Shown piece after piece: positions 9,080-21,978 of a stretch of DNA of 64,000 nucleotides. Below the pieces are notes generated by a model. It saw only the letters and a program-made list of their open reading frames with translations, was not told the origin of the DNA and made no database searches. Made by a program: the position numbers and the translations under genes. Where the stretch lies: NCBI RefSeq assembly GCF_046630445.1, contig NC_092339.1, positions 52,265,501-52,329,500 of the forward strand. Direction: 5' to 3'. Numbering within the stretch: the first letter of the stretch is position 1; each line of letters starts with the position of its first letter. The stretch is from Rutidosis leptorrhynchoides (lineage: Eukaryota; Streptophyta; Magnoliopsida; Asterales; Asteraceae).

Positions 9080-12000
9080 TTACTCGTTGGTCTCTTCGTC
9101 AGGAACGACATCTGACAATATTTTGACACTTAACTCAGTTAACAAGAAATCAAAACGTGGTTTATCAAAAGCTTTTGTGAAAAGATCAGCCCTTTGCGTA
9201 GTTGTGCCAATTTGGATAACATCAATTAGCCTTTTCTCATAACAGTCTCGAATAAAATGATATTTAATCCCTATGTGTTTGGTCTTAGAATGATTCACAG
9301 GATTTTTTGTAATAGCTATGGCAGCAGAATTATCAACAAAAATAGGAGTGTTAGAGATATTCAAACCGTAGTCACGAAGCTGCTGTTGTATCCACACAAC
9401 CTGAGATGCACAGCTTGCTGCAGCAATGTATTCAGCTTCACAAGTGGACAAGGCCACTGCTGTCTGCTTCTTGCACTGCCATGTAACTAGTCTGATTCCA
9501 AGGAATTGACAACCTCCTGATGTTGACTTAAAATCTTTCTTGCATCCACCATAGTCGGAATCACTATAAGCCGTCAGTACAAAATCATTATTACAGGGAT
9601 ACCATAGGCCCAAATTCGGAGTTTGCTTTAAATAACGCATAATCTTTTTCACCACAAGCAAATGATGTACATTCGGATTTGCTTGATAGCGAGCACATAA
9701 ACAAACTGCGAACATGATATCAGGGCGAGACGCTGTTAGATACATCAACGAACCAATGATGGCTCTATATAAGGTTTCATCAACCTTATCACCTTCCTTA
9801 TCCGGTGTAATCCCGTGATTCACCGATAGCGGCGTCCTTGCAGGACGTTCATCTTCCATTTTGAATCTTTTCAGAATATCTGATACATATTTTGTCTGAT
9901 GTAAAAAGATACCCTGATTTGTTTGTACAACCTGAATACCAAGGAAGAATTTGATAGTTCCCATTGAACTCATCTTGAACCGTTTTTGCATTACCTCCTC
10001 AAAATCATCCACCATCGTCTTATCTGTAGATCCAAAGATAATATCATCCACGTACACCTGTACTAGCATTATATGCTTGCCCTTTTCTTTGATGAAAAGT
10101 GTCTGATCGATAACACCTCTTCTAAAACCATTATCAATCATATAGTTGGACAACGTACCATACCACGCTCTTGGAGCTTGATGAAGCCCATACAGTGCTT
10201 TTTCTAGACGATATACCTTTTTTGGAGAGTGTGGATCTGTAAAACCCGGTGGTTGCTTAACAAACACGGTCTCATTGAGAGTCCCGTACAAAAAGGCGCT
10301 TTTGACATCCATTTGATAGACCTTGAAGCCTTTAAAAGATGCGAATGCCAAAAATATTCGAATTGCCTCAAGTCTAGCCACTGGTGCAAATACTTAATCA
10401 TAATCTATATCAGGGATCTGTTGATATCCCTTCACAACCAGTCTAGCTTTATTTCGAATTACAATACCTTGCTCGTCTTTTTTATTCTTCCATACCCATC
10501 GAAGCCCATAAGGTTTGCAACCATGAGGCGGAGTCACTAGTTTCCATACTCCTAAATGCTTGAATTGCAAAAGCTCTTCTTGCATGGCATTTACCCAATC
10601 ATCATAAAGAAGAGCTTCCTCAACAGAATTTGGTTCAATTTGACACACAAAGCATGAATATGCATGTAAGAAGAGTTTGCCTGACCTATTTAGTGAAGAA
10701 TAGAAAGCTTGCATAACATTCTCAGTTGAAGCTTTCTGATTTTCAGACGTTGAGGCATCATTTGATGGTGGTCCAGAAACTCCTTTCGAATCAACAATAA
10801 AATCATCTAAGTGTCGAGGTAGGACAACTGTTCGTGATGATCTATGAACACCTTCAGGTTCTGGTTGTTCTTCCTGAACTTCTACAATTTGTGGCAGATT
10901 ATGAAAACTTTCACCACTATCTATAGGTTGTGACTCCTCTTCAGAATCAGATCCATCATAAGATGGATCATCTTGATAATCACCTGATTCTTCATCATCT
11001 TGAACAAGTTGTTGTTGCGGCACTGGGTGATGTTGTGGTGCCGTTTGAGATTTCAGAACCATTTGTGATGGAGACGTCTGCATTTCATTCAGTAATCTTG
11101 CAATAACTTCATCATCAGTAGCAACAGATGGAAGACCAAAAGAATCAAACAAATCTTCATAATCAAACTGCCAAGAAAAACCTTTCCCAGCAGGAATAGC
11201 AGCATTTCTTTGAACATCTACTTCGAAATGTTCTTCAACACGTTTAGATACAGTGTTGAAAACTCTTTTGTTTGGATTTCCATAACCAAGAAATATACCA
11301 GGAACAGCCTTAGGATTAAATTTTCCTCCAGTATCTCGTATCATGATTGAACACGGTGCACCAAAGGGTTCGAAATGTTTAATGTTAGGCTTCCTTTTAT
11401 GTAGCAATTCATAGCAAGTCTTTCCATGTCTCTTGACTACTAACAATCGGTTCATTGTATAACATGCTGTAGCCACAGCTTCACTCCAGAAGTTAACCGG
11501 TAAACTTGAATCGGCTAACATAGTTCTCGCAGTTTCAATTAAAGTTCTGTTACATCTTTCAGCAACACCATTTGATTGTGGAGTATAAGCTGGACTGAAC
11601 TGTTGTATAATGCCTTTCTCATTGCAGAAACTCTCCATCTGCTGATTCTTGAATTCAGTACCATTATCTGTTCGAGTCTTCCTAACCTTTAACTTGTACA
11701 AAGATTCCAGCTTCAAAAACAACAACTTTATATTTTCAAATGCGTCAGACTTCTTCTTTAACATCACTACCCAAGAGTATCGTGAGTATTCATCAGTCAC
11801 TACTAAACAATATGAATCTCCAGAGATGCTTGTTCGATTAATCGGACCAAAAAGATCCATATGTAACAACTCTAGAGGAACAACAATTGAATGATGTTTC
11901 TTTGTTGCATGTGACTTTTTAGTCTGTTTGCCTTTCTTACATGGAAGACATCCTTCAGGAATTTGAAAACTCTTAACATTTACTCCCTCAATAAGATTAT

Positions 12001-12128
12001 TATGAACAAGATTGTTCATCTTTCTCAAGCTCAAATGACCCATACGCTTGTGCCAAGAAATTGATTCTTGTTCTGTAGCTTTGGATATGAAAGCTTGATG
12101 ACCTGTTGCAGCTTTAACATGGGCTGTT
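9080..12128 (-). pseudogene. pol: Element A pol, C-terminal part (integrase, RT, RNase H)
   Basis: Continuation of pol beyond the element C insertion; removing C and one CTGTT restores the frame. It contains the pre-integrase WHKRMGHLSLRKM segment with its Cys pair, the integrase core (HMDLFGP, RTDNGTEFKN, NGVAERCN), RT with [10 protein letters not shown], and RNase H with [11 protein letters not shown] and STCEAEY. One in-frame TAA at 10394-10396 stands where the element B homolog has Glu, just before [12 protein letters not shown], so RT and RNase H are cut from the rest. Length and order match the intact element B pol. Confidence 0.85.
12124..12128. repeat. Left target-site duplication of element C (CTGTT)
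   Basis: CTGTT directly before the TGTAGTGACC start of the LTR; the same CTGTT is at 25229-25233 after the ACATTTCA end. Confidence 0.9.
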
Positions 12129-15100
12129 TGTAGTGACCCGAACTTTTCCATGTTTATATATATTAATTGATATTGATATTTACATGATTAAATGTTTCCA
12201 ACATGTTAAGCAATCAAACTTGTTAAGACTTGATTAATTGAAATAGGTTTCATATAGACAATTGACCACCCAAGTTGACCGGTGATTCACGAACGTTAAA
12301 ACTTGTAAAAACTATATGATGACATATATATGGTTATATATATAGTTAACATGATATTATGATAAGTAAACATATCATTAATTATATTAACAATGAACTA
12401 CATATGTAAAAACAAGACTACTAACTTAATGATTTTGAAACGAGACATATATGTAACGATTATCGTTGTAACGACATTTAATGTATATATATATATCATA
12501 TTAAGAGATATTCATACATCATAATATCATGATAATATAATAATTTAAAATCTCTTTTGATATTATAAACATTGGGTTAACAACATTTAACAAGATCGTT
12601 AACCTAAAGGTTTCAAAACAACATTTACATGTAACGACTAACGATGACTTAACGACTCAGTTAAAATGTATATACATGTAGTGTTTTAATATGTATTCAT
12701 ACACTTTTGAAAGACTTCAAGACACTTATCAAAATACTTCTACTTAACAAAAATGCTTACAATTACATCCTCGTTCAGTTTCATCAACAATTCTACTCGT
12801 ATGCACCCGTATTCGTACTCGTACAATACACAGCTTTTAGATGTATGTACTATTGGTATATACACTCCAATGATCAGCTCTTAGTAGCCCATGTGAGTCA
12901 CCTAACATATGTGGGAACCATCATTGGGCAACTAGCATGAAATATCTCATAAAATTACAAAAATATGAGTAATCATTCATGACTTATTTACATGAAAACA
13001 AAATAACATATCCTTTATATCTAATCCATACACCAACGACCAAAAACACCTACAAACACTTTCATTCTTCAATTTTCTTCATCTAATTGATCTCTCTCAA
13101 GTTCTATCTTCAAGTTCTAAGTGTTCTTCATAAATTCCAAAAGTTCTAGTTTCATAAAATCAAGAATACTTTCAAGTTTGCTAGCTCACTTCCAATCTTG
13201 TAAGGTGATCATCCAACCTCAAGAAATCTTTGTTTCTTACAGTAGGTTATCATTCTAATACAAGGTAATAATCATATTCAAACTTTGGTTCAATTTCTAT
13301 AACTATAACAATCTTATTTCAAGTGATGATCTTACTTGAACTTGTTTTCGTGTCATGATTCTGCTTCAAGAACTTCGAGCCATCCAAGGATCCATTAAAG
13401 CTAGATCCATTTTCTCTTTTCCAGTAGGTTTATCCAAGGAACTTAAGGTAGTAATTATGTTCATAACATCATTCGATTCATACATATAAAGCTATCTTAT
13501 TCGAAGGTTTAAACTTGTAATCACTAGAACATAGTTTAGTTAATTCTAAACTTGTTCGCAAACAAAAGTTAATCCTTCTAACTTGACTTTTAAAATAAAC
13601 TAAACACATGTTCTATATCTATATGATATGCTAACTTAATGATTTAAAACCTGGAAACGCGAAAAACACCGTAAAACCGGATTTACGCCGTCGTAGTAAC
13701 ACCGCGGGCTGTTTTGGGTTAGTTAATTAAAAACTATGATAAACTTTGATTTAAAAGTTGTTATTCTGAGAAAATAATTTTTATTATGAACATGAAACTA
13801 TATCCAAAAATTATGGTTAAACTCAAAGTGGAAGTATGTTTTCTAAAATGGTCATCTAGACGTCGTTCTTTCGACTGAAATGACTACCTTTACAAAAACG
13901 ACTTGTAACTTATTTTTCCGACTATAAACCTATAATTTTTCTGTTTAGATTCATAAAATAGGGTTCAATATGAAACCATAGCAATTTGATTCACTCAAAA
14001 CGGATTTAAAATGAAGAAGTTATGGGTAAAACAAGATTGGATAATTTTTCTCATTTTAGCTACTTGAAAATTGGTAACAAATCTATTCCAACCATAACTT
14101 AATCAACTTGTATTGTATATTATGTAATCTTGAGATACCATAGACACGTATACAATGTTTCGACCTATCATGTCGACACATCTATATATATTTCGGAACA
14201 ACCATAGACACTCTATATGTGAATGTTGGAGTTAGCTATACAGGGTTGAGGTTGATTCCAAAATATATATAGTTTGAGTTGTGATCAATACTGAGATACG
14301 TATACACTGGGTCGTGGATTGATTCAAGATAATATTTATCGATTTATTTCTGTACATCTAACTGTGGACAACTAGTTGTAGGTTACTAACGAGGACAGCT
14401 GACTTAATAAACTTAAAACATCAAAATATATTAAAAGTGTTGTAAATATATTTTGAACATACTTTGATATATATGTATATATTGTTATAGGTTCGTGAAT
14501 CAACCAGTGGCCAAGTCTTACTTCCCGACGAAGTAAAAATCTGTGAAAGTGAGTTATAGTCCCACTTTTAAAATCTAATATTTTTGGGATGAGAATACAT
14601 GCAGGTTTTATAAATAATTTACAAAATAGACACAAGTACGTGAAACTACATTCTATGGTTGAATTATCGAAATCGAATATGCCCCTTTTTATTAAGTCTG
14701 GTAATCTAAGAATTAGGGAACAGACACCCTAATTGACGCGAATCCTAAAGATAGATCTATCGGGTCCAACAAGCCCCATCCAAAGTACCGGATGCTTTAG
14801 TACTTCGAAATTTATATCATATCCGAAGGGTGTCCCGGAATGATGGGGATATTCTTATATATGCATCTTGTTAATGTCGGTTACCAGGTGTTCACCATAT
14901 GAATGATTTTTATCTCTATGTATGGGATGTGTATTGAAATATGAAATCTTGTGGTCTATTATTATGATTTGATATATATAGGTTAAACCTATAACTCACC
15001 AACATTTTTGTTGACGTTTTAAGCATGTTTATTCTCAGGTGATTATTAAGAGCTTCCGCTGTCGCATACTTAAATAAGGACGAGATTTGGAGTCCATGCT

Positions 15101-15381
15101 TGTATGATATTGTGTAAAAACTGCATTCAAGAAACTTATTTTGTTGTAACATATTTGTATTGTAAACCATTATGTAATGGTCGTGTGTAAACAGGATATT
15201 TTAGATTATCATTATTTGATAATCTACGTAAAGCTTTTTAAACCTTTATTGATGAAATAAAGGTTATGGTTTGTTTTAAAATGAATGCAGTCTTTGAAAA
15301 ATGTCTCATATAGAGGTCAAAACCTCGCAACGAAATCAATTAATATGGAACGTTTTTAATCAATAAGAACGGGACATTTCA
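12129..15381 (+). repeat. 5' LTR of element C
   Basis: 3253 bp, starting TGTAGTGACCCGAAC and ending GGGACATTTCA, followed by a primer-site-like TTGGTATCTGAGC. AT-rich, with no supported coding region; small ORFs occur identically in both LTRs and look incidental. Confidence 0.95.
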
Positions 15382-15382
15382 G

Positions 15383-15395
15383 TTGGTATCTGAGC
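15383..15395 (+). other. Primer binding site of element C
   Basis: TTGGTATCTGAGC starts one base after the 5' LTR. It resembles the initiator-Met tRNA complement (TGGTATCAGAGC) used by many plant LTR elements, with a mismatch. Confidence 0.65.
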
Positions 15396-15590
15396 GTTGG
15401 TCTTAGAGAACCAGAATTTTGCATTAGTGTGTCTTATCGAGTTTGTTAGGATGCATTAGGGAGTCTGGACTTCGACCGTGTTTACTTGAAAAATGATTGC
15501 TTAACAAATTTTGTTGGAAACTATATATTTTTAACATGTGAATATTATGTGATATATTAATCTCTTAACGCGTTTGATATTATGTGATAG

Positions 15591-16205
15591 ATGTCTACCT
15601 CTAGAACAAGTCCCATTGACTCACCTAATAATAATGAAGAGTCAAATGTAAATTGGAATGATTCGTGGACTGATTCACAAGTTCCCGAAGAGGAACCGGA
15701 AGAAGAGTCGGAACCGGAAGAAGAATCGGAACCGGAAGAAGAATCGGAACCGGATGAAGAAATAGAACCGGTGGGGGAAATAATAAAACGGCTAAGTAAA
15801 AGAAAATCCTCAACCAACCGACCAAGGTTAATTATGGTCAATGGTGTTTCCGCCAAGGAAGCAAAATATTGGGAGGATTACCAATTCTCCGATGAATCGG
15901 ATTCCGACGAGAATTCCGATGATGTTATAGAAATTACCCCAACTGAATTTAAAAAGGCAAAAGAAAATAATAAGGGAAAGGGCATAAAAATAGAGAAATC
16001 TAATTCCAACCCCGATGAACTTTATATGTATCGTCAACCCCCGAAGTCCTTAAGTTGTAACAATGACCCGGGAACCTCTAAACCACCAGGTTTTTCTAAA
16101 CCAATGTGGATTACGACGACTCGTATTAGGGGAACATCATATATCCCTAGAAACTTGGCAAAACGAACCAAAACCGAAGAAGAAGAAACAAGCGAGTCGG
16201 AATAA
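15591..16205 (+). CDS. Acidic, disordered protein encoded before gag in element C
   Basis: A 204-residue ORF beginning 209 bp after the 5' LTR. The N-terminal third has repeated EPEEESEPEEE units (a roughly 15-bp tandem repeat), so it is strongly acidic. The middle part is mixed (SKRKSSTNRPRLIMVNG, then another acidic run), and the C-terminal part is Lys/Pro-rich with a basic segment near the end (NLAKRTKTEEEE). No known domain, signal peptide or membrane span is visible. It is followed after 138 bp by the F-box-like ORF. It may be an accessory protein or a capsid-related acidic piece; function unknown. Being open for 204 codons inside a moderately aged element suggests it was translated. Confidence 0.55.
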   Translation: MSTSRTSPIDSPNNNEESNVNWNDSWTDSQVPEEEPEEESEPEEESEPEEESEPDEEIEPVGEIIKRLSKRKSSTNRPRLIMVNGVSAKEAKYWEDYQFSDESDSDENSDDVIEITPTEFKKAKENNKGKGIKIEKSNSNPDELYMYRQPPKSLSCNNDPGTSKPPGFSKPMWITTTRIRGTSYIPRNLAKRTKTEEEETSESE

Positions 16206-16343
16206 GATAGTTGTATTCGTGTGGTGTAATATATGTAATATAGTGTGCTTATGCTTTATGATATATGTAAAAATTGCTTGTATTAATAAGTATTTTTTTT
16301 TATGAATCTAACTCTTGTCTATTTTACAGTATAAAAACACAAA

Positions 16344-17027
16344 ATGGATAGACAACCCAATATTTTAAGAGACCTACCCGGAGACATGATTGATGAAATC
16401 TTGTATAGAGTCGATCAGAATTCTTCGGCACAACTATTTAAGGCGAGATCAGTTTGTAAGACATTCGAAGAACGTTCCAAGAATGCCTTGGTTTATAAAA
16501 GGCTTTCGTTCGAAAGATGGGGGATATCACATTGGGAAATCCATAAGTTACGATGTGTTTACTTTGACGCATATATTGCGGGGAACCCAAATGCTATTTT
16601 ACGCAATGGGTTAAGAAATTATTTTGACTCAATATATCCGAATATTGGACTTCGTGATTTAGAAAAAGCGGCTAACATGCAACATAAAGAAGCATGTTAT
16701 GCTTACGGATTAGTAATGTTCGCTTCTCACCAAAGTGAGAACAAGAACATCGGGCTACAACTATTAAACAAAACGTTCCCACAAGTGACGGAGTCGGTAA
16801 TTGGGGTAAGAAATGAGGTTTTTAGATTGTTATGGGACTGTTGGACATTACGTAACCCTCGCCCCTTTGACGACGTTACAACACGCTGTCTTATCAACGG
16901 CCATAACGGTTATGTTCCACAAGACCAAGGATGGGAAGTAATCCTAGTAAAACCAGAATGCATGACTAGTTTCTGGACGTATGAATTACGTGTATTTATT
17001 GCCTTTGCTGAACGACTTGTGTACTAG
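16344..17027 (+). CDS. F-box-like protein carried by element C
   Basis: A 227-residue ORF between the acidic ORF and gag-pol. Residues about 8-55 look like an F-box (LRDLPGDMIDEILYRV, then ARSVCKTFEER), the domain that binds SKP1 in SCF ubiquitin ligases. Residues about 100-150 resemble a Sel1-type repeat (LRDLEKAANMQHKEACYAYG, then NIGLQLLNKTF). This F-box plus Sel1-like layout recalls plant F-box proteins of the At1g67623/At2g35280 type; that match is from memory. F-box genes are not standard retrotransposon genes, so this is probably a captured host gene. The frame is open and has no intron, as expected for capture through RNA. The target protein is unknown. Confidence 0.65.
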   Translation: MDRQPNILRDLPGDMIDEILYRVDQNSSAQLFKARSVCKTFEERSKNALVYKRLSFERWGISHWEIHKLRCVYFDAYIAGNPNAILRNGLRNYFDSIYPNIGLRDLEKAANMQHKEACYAYGLVMFASHQSENKNIGLQLLNKTFPQVTESVIGVRNEVFRLLWDCWTLRNPRPFDDVTTRCLINGHNGYVPQDQGWEVILVKPECMTSFWTYELRVFIAFAERLVY

Positions 17028-17332
17028 CTAGAATTATCTTCACAACCATCTTGTATCAAATTTATTGTGTGCTATATTTGATACTATATGTAAAATAAGC
17101 GGTATAGTAAGTTTGTAAAATATTGTGTAAAAGTTTGAACGCGAAATATTATTATAATCAGTTTTTCATATAGAATTGTAGTAGTTGAATTGTATATTAG
17201 CTACTAAGTATGAACTTAACGGGTAGGTACTACCCGAATTTAAACTTATAAAATGCTAATATGAAGAAAAAGCTTTTATAAATGAGTTCATATTATGCTA
17301 CAAAATACTATTAACTACTCTTAATATTCTGT
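17028..17332 (+). other. Spacer between the F-box-like ORF and gag-pol of element C
   Basis: About 305 AT-rich bases without a gene. AACGGGTAGGTAC at 17218-17230 repeats the 13 bases that lie directly before the 3' LTR (21966-21978). Confidence 0.7.
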
Positions 17333-20300
17333 ATGATTAACTTGTTCCATTTGACTATTTTGAAGGAAATGGCACCGACTACTCGACACACCGTGAATAT
17401 GAATGAAGAGGAATTCCGTACTTTTCTAGCTTCAAACATAGCCGCAGTACAGGCTGCGCTACATACCAACAATAACCTTGGATCTAGCAGTACAGGAAAT
17501 CGTGTAGGATGCACCTACAAAGAATTTACTGCCTGCAAACCTTTGGAATTTGATGGAACCGAAGGACCGATCGGATTGAAACGGTGGACCGAGAAGGTCG
17601 AATCGGTGTTTGCCATAAGTAAGTGTACTGAAGAGGACAAAGTGAAGTACGCTACGCATACATTCACAGGTTCTGCGTTAACATGGTGGAATACCTATCT
17701 AGAGCAAGTGGGACAAGACGATGCGTACGCACTACCGTGGTCAGCATTCAAGCACTTGATGAACGAGAAGTACCGTCCCAGAACCGAGGTCAATAAGCTC
17801 AAGACAGAACTTAGAGGGTTACGAACCCAAGGATTTGATATTACCACGTACGAAAGACGATTCACAGAATTGTGCCTATTGTGTCCGGGAGCATTCGAAG
17901 ATGAGGAAGAGAAGATCGACGCGTTTGTGAAAGGATTACCGGAAAGAATCCAAGAAGATATAAGTTCACACGAGCCCGCCTCCATACAACAGGCATGTAG
18001 AATGGCTCACAAACTAGTGAACCAGATTGAAGAAAGAATTAAAGAACAGACTGTTGAAGAGGCCAATGTGAAGCAAGTCAAAAGAAAGTGGGAGAAAAAC
18101 GGTGATAAGAATCACCAATACAACAACAACAGCAATTACAACAATAATCGCAACAATTATCCCAACAATCGCAACATCAATCGCAACTACAACAAACGGC
18201 CCAACAACAACCACAACAACAACAACAGCAACTACAACAATCATCCCAACAACAATAATAACCGCAATAACAACAACAATCAGAAGCAGCTATGCCAAAG
18301 GTGTGAAAAGTATCACTCGGGGTTCTGCACCAAATTTTGCAACAAGTGTAAAAGAAATGGTCATAGCGCGGCGAAGTGTGAGGTCTACGGACCAGGGGTT
18401 AATAGAACGAAAGGAACAAATGGTGTCGGAACGAGTAATGGCGGAGCAAGTAGTGTCAGAGCAAGTTATGCCAATGTAGTTTGTTATAAATGTGGAAAAC
18501 CGGGCCACATTATTAGAAATTGCCCGAACCAGGAGAACACGAATGGACAAGGCCGCGGAAGAGTTTTCAATATTAATGTGGCAGAGGCACAAGAAGACCC
18601 GGAGCTTGTTACGGGTACGTCTCTTATTGACAATAAATCTGCTTACATTTTATTTGATTCGGGTGCGGATAGAAGCTATATGAGTAGAGATTTTTGTGCT
18701 AAATTAAGTTGTCCATTGACGCCTTTGGATAGTAAATTTTTACTCGAATTAGCAAATGGTAAATTAATTTCAGCAGATAATATATGTCGGAATCGAGAAA
18801 ATAAACTGGTTAGCGAAACATTTAAGATTGATTTGATACCAGTAGAGTTAGGGAGTTTTGATGTGATAATCGGTATGGACTGGTTGAAAGAAGTGAAAGC
18901 AGAGATCGTTTGTTATAAAAATGCAATTCGCATTATACGAGAAAAAGGAAAACCCTTAATGGTGTACGGAGAAAAGGGCAACACGAAGCTACATCTTATT
19001 AGTAATTTGAAGGCACAAAAACTAATAAGAAAAGGTTGCTATGCTGTTCTAGCACACGTCGAGAAAGTACAAACTGAAGAAAAGAGCATCAATGATGTTC
19101 CCATTGCAAAAGAATTTCCCGATGTATTTCCGAAAGAATTACCGGGATTACCCCCACATCGATCCGTTGAATTTCAAATAGATCTTGTACCAGGAGCTGC
19201 ACCAATAGCTCGTGCTCCTTACAGACTCGCACCCAGCGAGATGAAAGAACTGCAAAGCCAATTACAAGAACTTTTAGAGCGTGGTTTCATTCGACCAAGC
19301 ACATCACCGTGGGGAGCTCCTATTTTGTTTGTCAAGAAGAAAGATGGTACATTCAGGTTGTGTATCGACTACCGAGAGTTGAACAAACTTACCATCAAGA
19401 ACCGCTACCCACTACCGAGAATCGACGACTTATTTGATCAACTACAAGGCTCGTCTGTTTATTCAAAGATTGACTTACGTTCCGGGTATCATCAAATGCG
19501 GGTGAAAGAAGATGATATTCCAAAGACTGCTTTCAGAACACGTTACGGTCATTACGAGTTTATGGTCATGCCATTTGGTTTAACTAATGCACCAGCTGTG
19601 TTCATGAACCTTATGAACCGAGTGTGTGGACCATACCTTGACAAGTTTGTCATTGTTTTCATTGATGACATACTTATTTACTCAAAGAATGACCAAGAAC
19701 ACGGTGAACATTTGAGAAAGGAGTTAGAAGTATTGAGGAAGGAAGAATTGTACGCTAAGTTTTCAAAGTGTGCATTTTGGTTGGAAGAAGTTCAATTCCT
19801 CGGTCGCATAGTGAACAAAGAAGGTATTAAGGTGGATCCGGCAAAGATAGAAACTGTTGAAAAGTGGGAAACCCCGAAAACTCCGAAACACATACGCCAG
19901 TTTTTAGGACTAGCTGGTTACTACAGAAGGTTCATCCAAGACTTTTCCAGAATAGCAAAACCCTTGACTGCATTAACGCATAAAGGGAAGAAATTTGAAT
20001 GGAATGATGAACAAGAGAAAGCGTTTCAGTTATTGAAGAAAAAGCTAACTACGGCACCTATATTGTCATTGCCTGAAGGGAATGATGATTTTGTGATTTA
20101 TTGTGACGCATCAAAGCAAGGTCTCGGTTGTTTATTAATGCAACGAACGAAGGTGATTGCTTATGCGTCTAGACAATTGAAGATTCACGAACAAAATTAT
20201 ACGACGCATGATTTGGAATTAGGCGCAGTTGTTTTTGCATTAAAGACTTGGAGGCACTACTTATATGGTGTTAAAAGTATTATATCTACCGACCACAAAA

Positions 20301-21943
20301 GTCTTCAACACATATTTAATCAGAAACAACTGAATATGAGGCAGCGTAGGTGGATTGAATTATTGAATGATTATGACTTTGAGATTCGTTACCACCCGGG
20401 GAAGGCAAATGTGGTAGCCGATGCCTTGAGCAGGAAGGACAGAGAACCCATTCGAGTAAAATCTATGAATATAATGATTCATAATAACCTTACTACTCAA
20501 ATAAAGGAGGCGCAACAAGGAGTTTTAAAAGAGGGAAATTTAAAGGATGAAATACCCAAAGGATCGGAGAAGCATCTTAATATTCGGGAAGACGGAACCC
20601 GGTATAGGGCTGAAAGGATTTGGGTAAAAAAATTTAGAGATATGAGAGAAATGGTACTTAGAGAAGCTCATAAAACCAGATACTCAATACATCCTGGAAC
20701 GGGGAAGATGTACAAGGATCTCAAGAAACATTTTTGGTGGCCGGGTATGAAAGCCGATGTTGCTAAATACGTAGAAGAATGTTTGATGTGTTTTAAGGTC
20801 AAAGCTGAGCATCAGAAACCATCAGGTCTACTTCAACAACCCGAAATCCCGGAATGGAAATGGGAAAACATTACCATGGATTTCATCACTAAATTGCCAA
20901 GGACTGCAAGTGGTTTTGATACTATTTGGGTAATAGTTGATCGTCTCACCAAATCAGCACACTTCCTGCCAATAAGAGAAGATGACAAGATGGAGAAGTT
21001 AGCACGACTGTATTTGAAGGAAGTCATCTCCAGACATGGAATACCAATCTCTATTATCTCTGATAGGGATGGCAGATTTATTTCAAGATTCTGGCAGACA
21101 TTACAGCAAGCATTAGGAACTCGTCTAGACATGAGTACTGCCTATCATCCACAAACTGATGGGCAGAGCGAAAGGACGATACAAACGCTTGAAGACATGC
21201 TACGAGTATGTGTTATTGATTTCGGAAACAGTTGGGATCGACATCTACCGTTAGTAGAATTTTCCTACAACAACAGCTACCATTCAAGCATTGAGATGGC
21301 GCCGTTTGAAGCACTTTATGGTAGAAAGTGCAGGTCTCCGATTTGTTGGAGTGAAGTGGGGGATAGACAGATTACGGGTCCGGAGATTATACAAGAAACT
21401 ACCGATAAGATCATCCAAATTCAATAACGGTTGAAAACCGCCCAAAGTCGACAAAAGAGCTACGCTGACATTAAAAGAAAAGATATAGAATTTGAAATTG
21501 GAGAGATGGTCATGCTTAAAGTTGCACCTTGGAAAGGCGTTGTTCGATTTGGTAAACGAGGGAAATTAAATCCAAGGTATATTGGACCATTCAAGATTAT
21601 TGATCGTGTCGGACCAGTAGCTTACCGACTTGAGTTACCTCAACAACTCGCGGCTGTACATAACACTTTCCACGTCTCGAATTTGAAGAAATGTTTTGCT
21701 AAAGAAGATCTCACTATTCCATTAGATGAAATCCAAATCAACGAAAAACTTCAATTCATCGAAGAACCCGTCGAAATAATAGATCGTGAGGTTAAAAGAC
21801 TGAAGCAAAACAAGATACCAATTGTTAAGGTTCGATGGAATGCTTGTAGAGGTCCCGAGTTCACCTGGGAGCGTGAAGATCAGATGAAGAAGAAATACCC
21901 GCATCTATTTCCAGAAGATTCGTCAACACCTTCAACAGCTTAA
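17333..21943 (+). pseudogene. gag-pol: Element C gag-pol polyprotein, one in-frame stop
   Basis: One reading frame interrupted by a TAA at 21425-21427 (CAA to TAA is the simplest cause). The likely start is the ATG at 17369 (MAPTTRHTV) rather than the one at 17333. Order, counted from 17333: gag (about 60-240), an Asn-rich stretch (about 255-320) from an AAC-rich repeat, zinc knuckles ([14 protein letters not shown] and [14 protein letters not shown]), protease (DSGAD, Asp442), RT (FIDDILIYS, 776-784), RNase H ([10 protein letters not shown]), and integrase with Asp1183, Asp1246 and a Glu near 1280 (GQSERT). After the stop the frame continues at 21428 with the integrase C-terminus and a chromodomain-like tail ([16 protein letters not shown]). 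All catalytic residues checked are present; the stop removes only the tail. Confidence 0.9.
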
Positions 21944-21978
21944 AATTTCGGGACGAAATTTATTTAACGGGTAGGTAC
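21944..21978 (+). other. 3' end of element C internal region with polypurine-type tract
   Basis: ATTTCGGGACGAAATT, an interrupted palindrome also present beside the LTR in element D, is followed by AACGGGTAGGTAC directly before the 3' LTR. The tract is less purine-pure than in Copia elements. Confidence 0.6.

Noticed and set aside
12707-12940. 77-codon ORF repeated at 22553-22786
   Set aside because: It is present in both LTRs of element C only because the LTRs are identical there; no protein family features.
18102-18479. Thr/Ile-rich plus-strand ORF
   Set aside because: It is a frame-shifted reading of the AAC-rich repeat inside element C gag.
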